DNA of 63,180 bases. It comes from an uncultured Propionibacteriaceae bacterium (GTDB lineage: Bacteria; Actinomycetota; Actinomycetes; Propionibacteriales; Propionibacteriaceae). A program made the translations under genes and the position numbers. The DNA is taken from positions 1-63,180 of the forward strand of contig CALBCJ010000031.1 in NCBI GenBank assembly GCA_937926975.1, given 5' to 3'. Each line of letters opens with the position of its first letter. Within the stretch, counting starts at the first letter, position 1. The notes under the pieces are model-generated. The model worked only from the letters and a program-made list of their open reading frames with translations. It was not told the origin of the DNA and ran no database searches. Of this stretch, positions 61,327 through 63,180 are shown one piece after another.

Positions 61327-61694
61327 CCGAGGGGCTGACCATCGGGCAGGCTGCGGCCCGGCTCCAGGTCACCGCCCGGACGCTGCGGCACTGGGAGCAG
61401 ATCGGCCTGGCCCCGGCCCCGGGCCGCTCCCGGGCCGGCTACCGCCGCTACCGGGAGGCCGACCTGGAGCGCCTGCAGCGGATCGTGGTCTACCGCGAGC
61501 TCGGGCTCAGCCTGGAGCAGATCTGCTCACCCCGCCACCCGCTCACCGAGCGCCTCGACCTCCCCGCGAGCCAGCTGATTGATCCGCTGGGGACTCAGGT
61601 TGAGTGCGTACGCCAGGTCCCGCTGGCTGATGCCCTGCTCGACAAGCTCGGTCACTGCCTGGCGCCGCAGCTGGCCAGCCACCTCCAGCTGTGA
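61323..61694 (+). CDS. MerR regulator, truncated and read into antisense of the next gene
   Basis: A 123-aa frame. Residues 1-66 are a normal MerR DNA-binding domain (LTIGQAAARLQVTARTLRHW, YRRYREADLERLQRIV, YRELGLSLEQI). Just where the dimerisation helix should begin, the sequence becomes the complement of the HicB-like gene's 3' end: the last 56 residues overlap it by 168 bp and look unnatural. So the regulator has probably lost its C-terminus by a rearrangement near 61520. It is coupled to the VOC gene. Confidence 0.75.
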   Translation: MTEGLTIGQAAARLQVTARTLRHWEQIGLAPAPGRSRAGYRRYREADLERLQRIVVYRELGLSLEQICSPRHPLTERLDLPASQLIDPLGTQVECVRQVPLADALLDKLGHCLAPQLASHLQL

Positions 61695-61934
61695 GCGGGC
61701 CCGGGCCTCCTGCTCGGCCGCGGCAGCGAGCATCGCGGCTGCACCGCCGGGCAGCTCGACGCTCACCTCGACTGCTACCTCGTTCTCGTCAAGGTCGAGC
61801 GCGGCCGCCACCACCGAGGTGATGACCTCGTCCACGTCCGCCAGCCGCCGCACCTGGGCCGCCAGTACGGGCGACTTCACCGTGACCACCCACCAGCGAC
61901 CCTCGCGGGTCGCGGTGGCCTCGAAGCTGACCAT
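61527..61934 (-). CDS. HicB-like antitoxin with C-terminal helix-turn-helix (orphan)
   Basis: A 135-aa protein. The first 50 residues have the HicB fold pattern (ATREGRWWVVTVKSP, then VDEVITSVVAAALDLDENEV). A coiled Ala/Glu segment follows, then a helix-turn-helix near 100-125 (AVTELVEQGISQRDLAYALN, then LSPQRINQLARGE). No HicA-like toxin gene is adjacent on either side. The ATG has only a weak ribosome site. The 3' end overlaps the truncated MerR gene. Probable autoregulation through the CTAG cluster upstream. Confidence 0.72.
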   Translation of the reverse strand: MVSFEATATREGRWWVVTVKSPVLAAQVRRLADVDEVITSVVAAALDLDENEVAVEVSVELPGGAAAMLAAAAEQEARARSQLEVAGQLRRQAVTELVEQGISQRDLAYALNLSPQRINQLARGEVEALGERVAG

Positions 61935-62039
61935 GGCTTCTCACTTCCACTCCTGCGGGGTATCACCCAGGTGCGAGCCCTTGGCCTGCCGGATCAGGAC
62001 CCCACCCGCGACGGGTCAGGAGTCGGGCTTCATGAGTAT

Positions 62040-62091
62040 GGTCTAGGGCACTCTAGATATGAAAGTCAAGGGGTGACTAGATTTTCCCTAG
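62040..62091 (-). promoter_or_regulatory. Promoter and CTAG cluster upstream of the HicB-like gene
   Basis: On the minus strand TTGACT (62069-62064) and TAGACC (62045-62040) are 18 bp apart. Four CTAG sites lie at 62043, 62053, 62077 and 62088: two pairs spaced 10 and 11 bp, one helical turn each, on both sides of the -35 box. CTAG is normally rare in GC-rich DNA, so this looks like a specific operator. The rest of the 374-bp gap has no gene except the direct repeat before aroD. Confidence 0.6.
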
Positions 62092-62234
62092 CCGACTATG
62101 GGTTCGGCCACGCGGATATGGGTCGGCCACGCAGTGCCCCCGGAGCCGGCGCCGGCGCCTCGGCGAGTGCCTCGTTGCCGAGCCGGGCCCACCCGCCACT
62201 CCGCAGCGCCGGCGGGGAGCCTGCCAGCGCAGAG

Positions 62235-62296
62235 GACCGGATCGTGGACGCCCGTCCGGTACGCCGGGCACGGGCTAGCCTGAGCGGACCGACCAC
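62235..62296. repeat. 62-bp direct repeat, copy 2 (aroD upstream region)
   Basis: Counterpart of 60642-60704. It ends 12 bp before the aroD start and includes TAGCCT (62276-62281), the probable -10 box of aroD. Confidence 0.9.
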
Positions 62297-62308
62297 AGGA
62301 GGTGCCAG

Positions 62309-63073
62309 ATGGCAGTCGAGATGCGTGGGGTCCGTCTCGGTGAGGGCCGGACCAAGGTCATCGTCCCGGTCACCGGGGCCACGGTGCCCGAGCTGGTGGC
62401 GCAGGTACGGGCCCTGGCCGCCGAGGAGCTCGACATCATCGAGTGGCGGGTCGACTACCTCGACGTCGCCCTCGACCCGGCCCAGGTCGTCGCGGCCGCC
62501 GGGCAGGTCCGCGAGCAGGCCGGCGACCGGCCGGTGCTGCTCACCTTCCGTACCCACCACGAGGGCGGGCAGCAGCCGGTCACCTCCCAGCAGTACGTGG
62601 ACCTCAACCTGGCCGTGGTCGGCTCCGGGCTGGTCGACGCCGTCGACGTGGAGCACCGCTTCGACCGGCAGGCCGGCGACCAGGTGATCGCGGCCGCCCG
62701 GGCCGCCGGGGTGCCGGTCGTGGGCAGCGTCCACGACTTCACCGCCACCCCACCGGCCGACGAGCTGGTGGCCTACCTGACCGGGATGCAGGAGCGCGGC
62801 TGCGCTGTCGCCAAGGCGGCCGTGATGCCGCAGACGCCCGGCGACGTGCTGACCCTGATGAGCGCGACCTGGACCATGACCAGCGAGCACCCGGCGACCC
62901 CGGTGCTGACGATGGCGATGGGCGGGCTCGGGCTGCTGACCCGGCTGTCGGCCCAGCTGACCGGCTCCTGCGCCACCTTCGCGATGGTGGGGCGGGCCTC
63001 CGCCCCTGGCCAGATCCCGGTCGGCGAGCTGCGTCCGGTGCTGGACCTGATCGCGCGCAACCTGCCGCAGTAG
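62309..63073 (+). CDS. aroD: Type I 3-dehydroquinate dehydratase
   Basis: Catalyses Schiff-base dehydration of 3-dehydroquinate to 3-dehydroshikimate in the shikimate (or quinate) pathway. The 254-aa length fits. Key residues: Glu in DIIEWRVDY near 46, catalytic His in GSVHDF near 142 and Schiff-base Lys in VAKAAVMPQ near 170; the C-terminal GSCATFAMVGRASAPGQIP near 215-235 is typical. Most actinomycetes use the type II enzyme for aromatic synthesis, so this type I gene may serve quinate/shikimate use or replace it. GGAGGTG lies 5 nt before the ATG. Confidence 0.95.
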   Translation: MAVEMRGVRLGEGRTKVIVPVTGATVPELVAQVRALAAEELDIIEWRVDYLDVALDPAQVVAAAGQVREQAGDRPVLLTFRTHHEGGQQPVTSQQYVDLNLAVVGSGLVDAVDVEHRFDRQAGDQVIAAARAAGVPVVGSVHDFTATPPADELVAYLTGMQERGCAVAKAAVMPQTPGDVLTLMSATWTMTSEHPATPVLTMAMGGLGLLTRLSAQLTGSCATFAMVGRASAPGQIPVGELRPVLDLIARNLPQ

Positions 63074-63080
63074 CCGCAGC

Positions 63081-63109
63081 GGGGACTGCTGCCAGGCTGC
63101 GGCAGCCCC
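63081..63109 (+). terminator. Probable terminator hairpin after aroD
   Basis: GGGGACTGCTGCC can fold with GCGGCAGCCCC 8 bp after the stop codon; no U tract. Confidence 0.5.
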
Positions 63110-63180
63110 TCAGCCCCGGGCGGGCTGCTCTGCTCACGTCGCCCCACCCGTGGCCGACGACCCTCAGCCCAGGGCGGGCT
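63107..63180. repeat. 20-bp direct repeat at the window edge
   Basis: CCCTCAGCCCCGGGCGGGCT at 63107-63126 recurs with one mismatch at 63161-63180. It reaches the window end, so the array could continue. Confidence 0.6.

Overview
The window is about 63 kb of very GC-rich DNA from an actinomycete chromosome (phylum Actinomycetota; I cannot fix the order). The evidence is the GC content, abundant GTG starts, a DLW-39 family micro-protein, DUF5318, DUF2255 and DUF4253 genes, a class A PBP of PonA type, a GT87 mannosyltransferase, and many genes whose -10 box (TANNNT) lies 6-8 nt before the start codon, the arrangement of leaderless mRNA. I see no prophage, insertion sequence, integrase or CRISPR array. 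One tRNA gene is present, tRNA-Ala(UGC) at 43482-43554 on the minus strand.

Layout. 1-3.2 kb: the end of a surface protein, then MerR, TetR and alpha/beta-hydrolase genes. 3.2-8.8 kb: ilvD, a YbdD/cstA pair and rarD. 9.0-16.7 kb: a five-gene minus-strand operon whose genes overlap or nearly touch. In transcription order it encodes a CarS-like CDP-lipid synthase, an ATP-grasp/swivelling-His phosphotransferase resembling rifampin phosphotransferase, a UbiA-type prenyltransferase, a second such phosphotransferase and a GNAT protein. This is the best candidate for an undescribed pathway (isoprenoid or ether-lipid phosphorylation, prenylation and activation). 17.0-22.4 kb: an HSP90 paralogue overlapping a 963-residue TPR protein, followed by a frameshifted membrane-protein gene. 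22.5-26.3 kb: a methyltransferase, a NarL-type two-component pair and a LacI regulator. 26.5-29.4 kb: two secreted proteins built from the same PVRVLDTR repeat. 29.7-35.3 kb: DUF4253 protein, two paralogous membrane proteins flanking a large predicted alpha/alpha-toroid protein, a DJ-1/PfpI protein and a SUKH-like protein. 35.7-41.3 kb: DLW-39, an M20 amidohydrolase, two Roadblock-like proteins, DUF2255 and a GH16 enzyme. 41.4-43.5 kb: an XRE-ImmA/IrrE plus PIN module next to tRNA-Ala. 43.7-55 kb: cell-envelope genes (DUF5318, PBP, tripeptidyl aminopeptidase, GT87 and PIG-V-like mannosyltransferases, DUF2207 and a decayed DUF2207 copy). 55.5-63 kb: three MFS transporters, two MerR genes, a VOC protein, an orphan HicB-like antitoxin and aroD.

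Two features cross the whole window. First, a palindromic element of about 74 bp, with ends resembling GCACAGCAGCGGACC and GCACAGCTGCGGGCAGACC, occurs about twelve times. Ten copies are intergenic and two lie inside the coding sequence of the second phosphotransferase, where they encode low-complexity linkers. Second, the tetranucleotide GTAC is strikingly frequent and appears to dictate codon choice (rare GTA and CGT codons are used mainly when they create GTAC). Several regulatory sites can be read directly: three MerR-type promoters with 19-bp spacers, a TetR-like operator just below a -10 box, a 17-bp palindrome on the -35 box of the ImmA/PIN operon, and a cluster of four CTAG sites before the HicB-like gene. 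All functions are inferred from sequence by eye; no database search was run.
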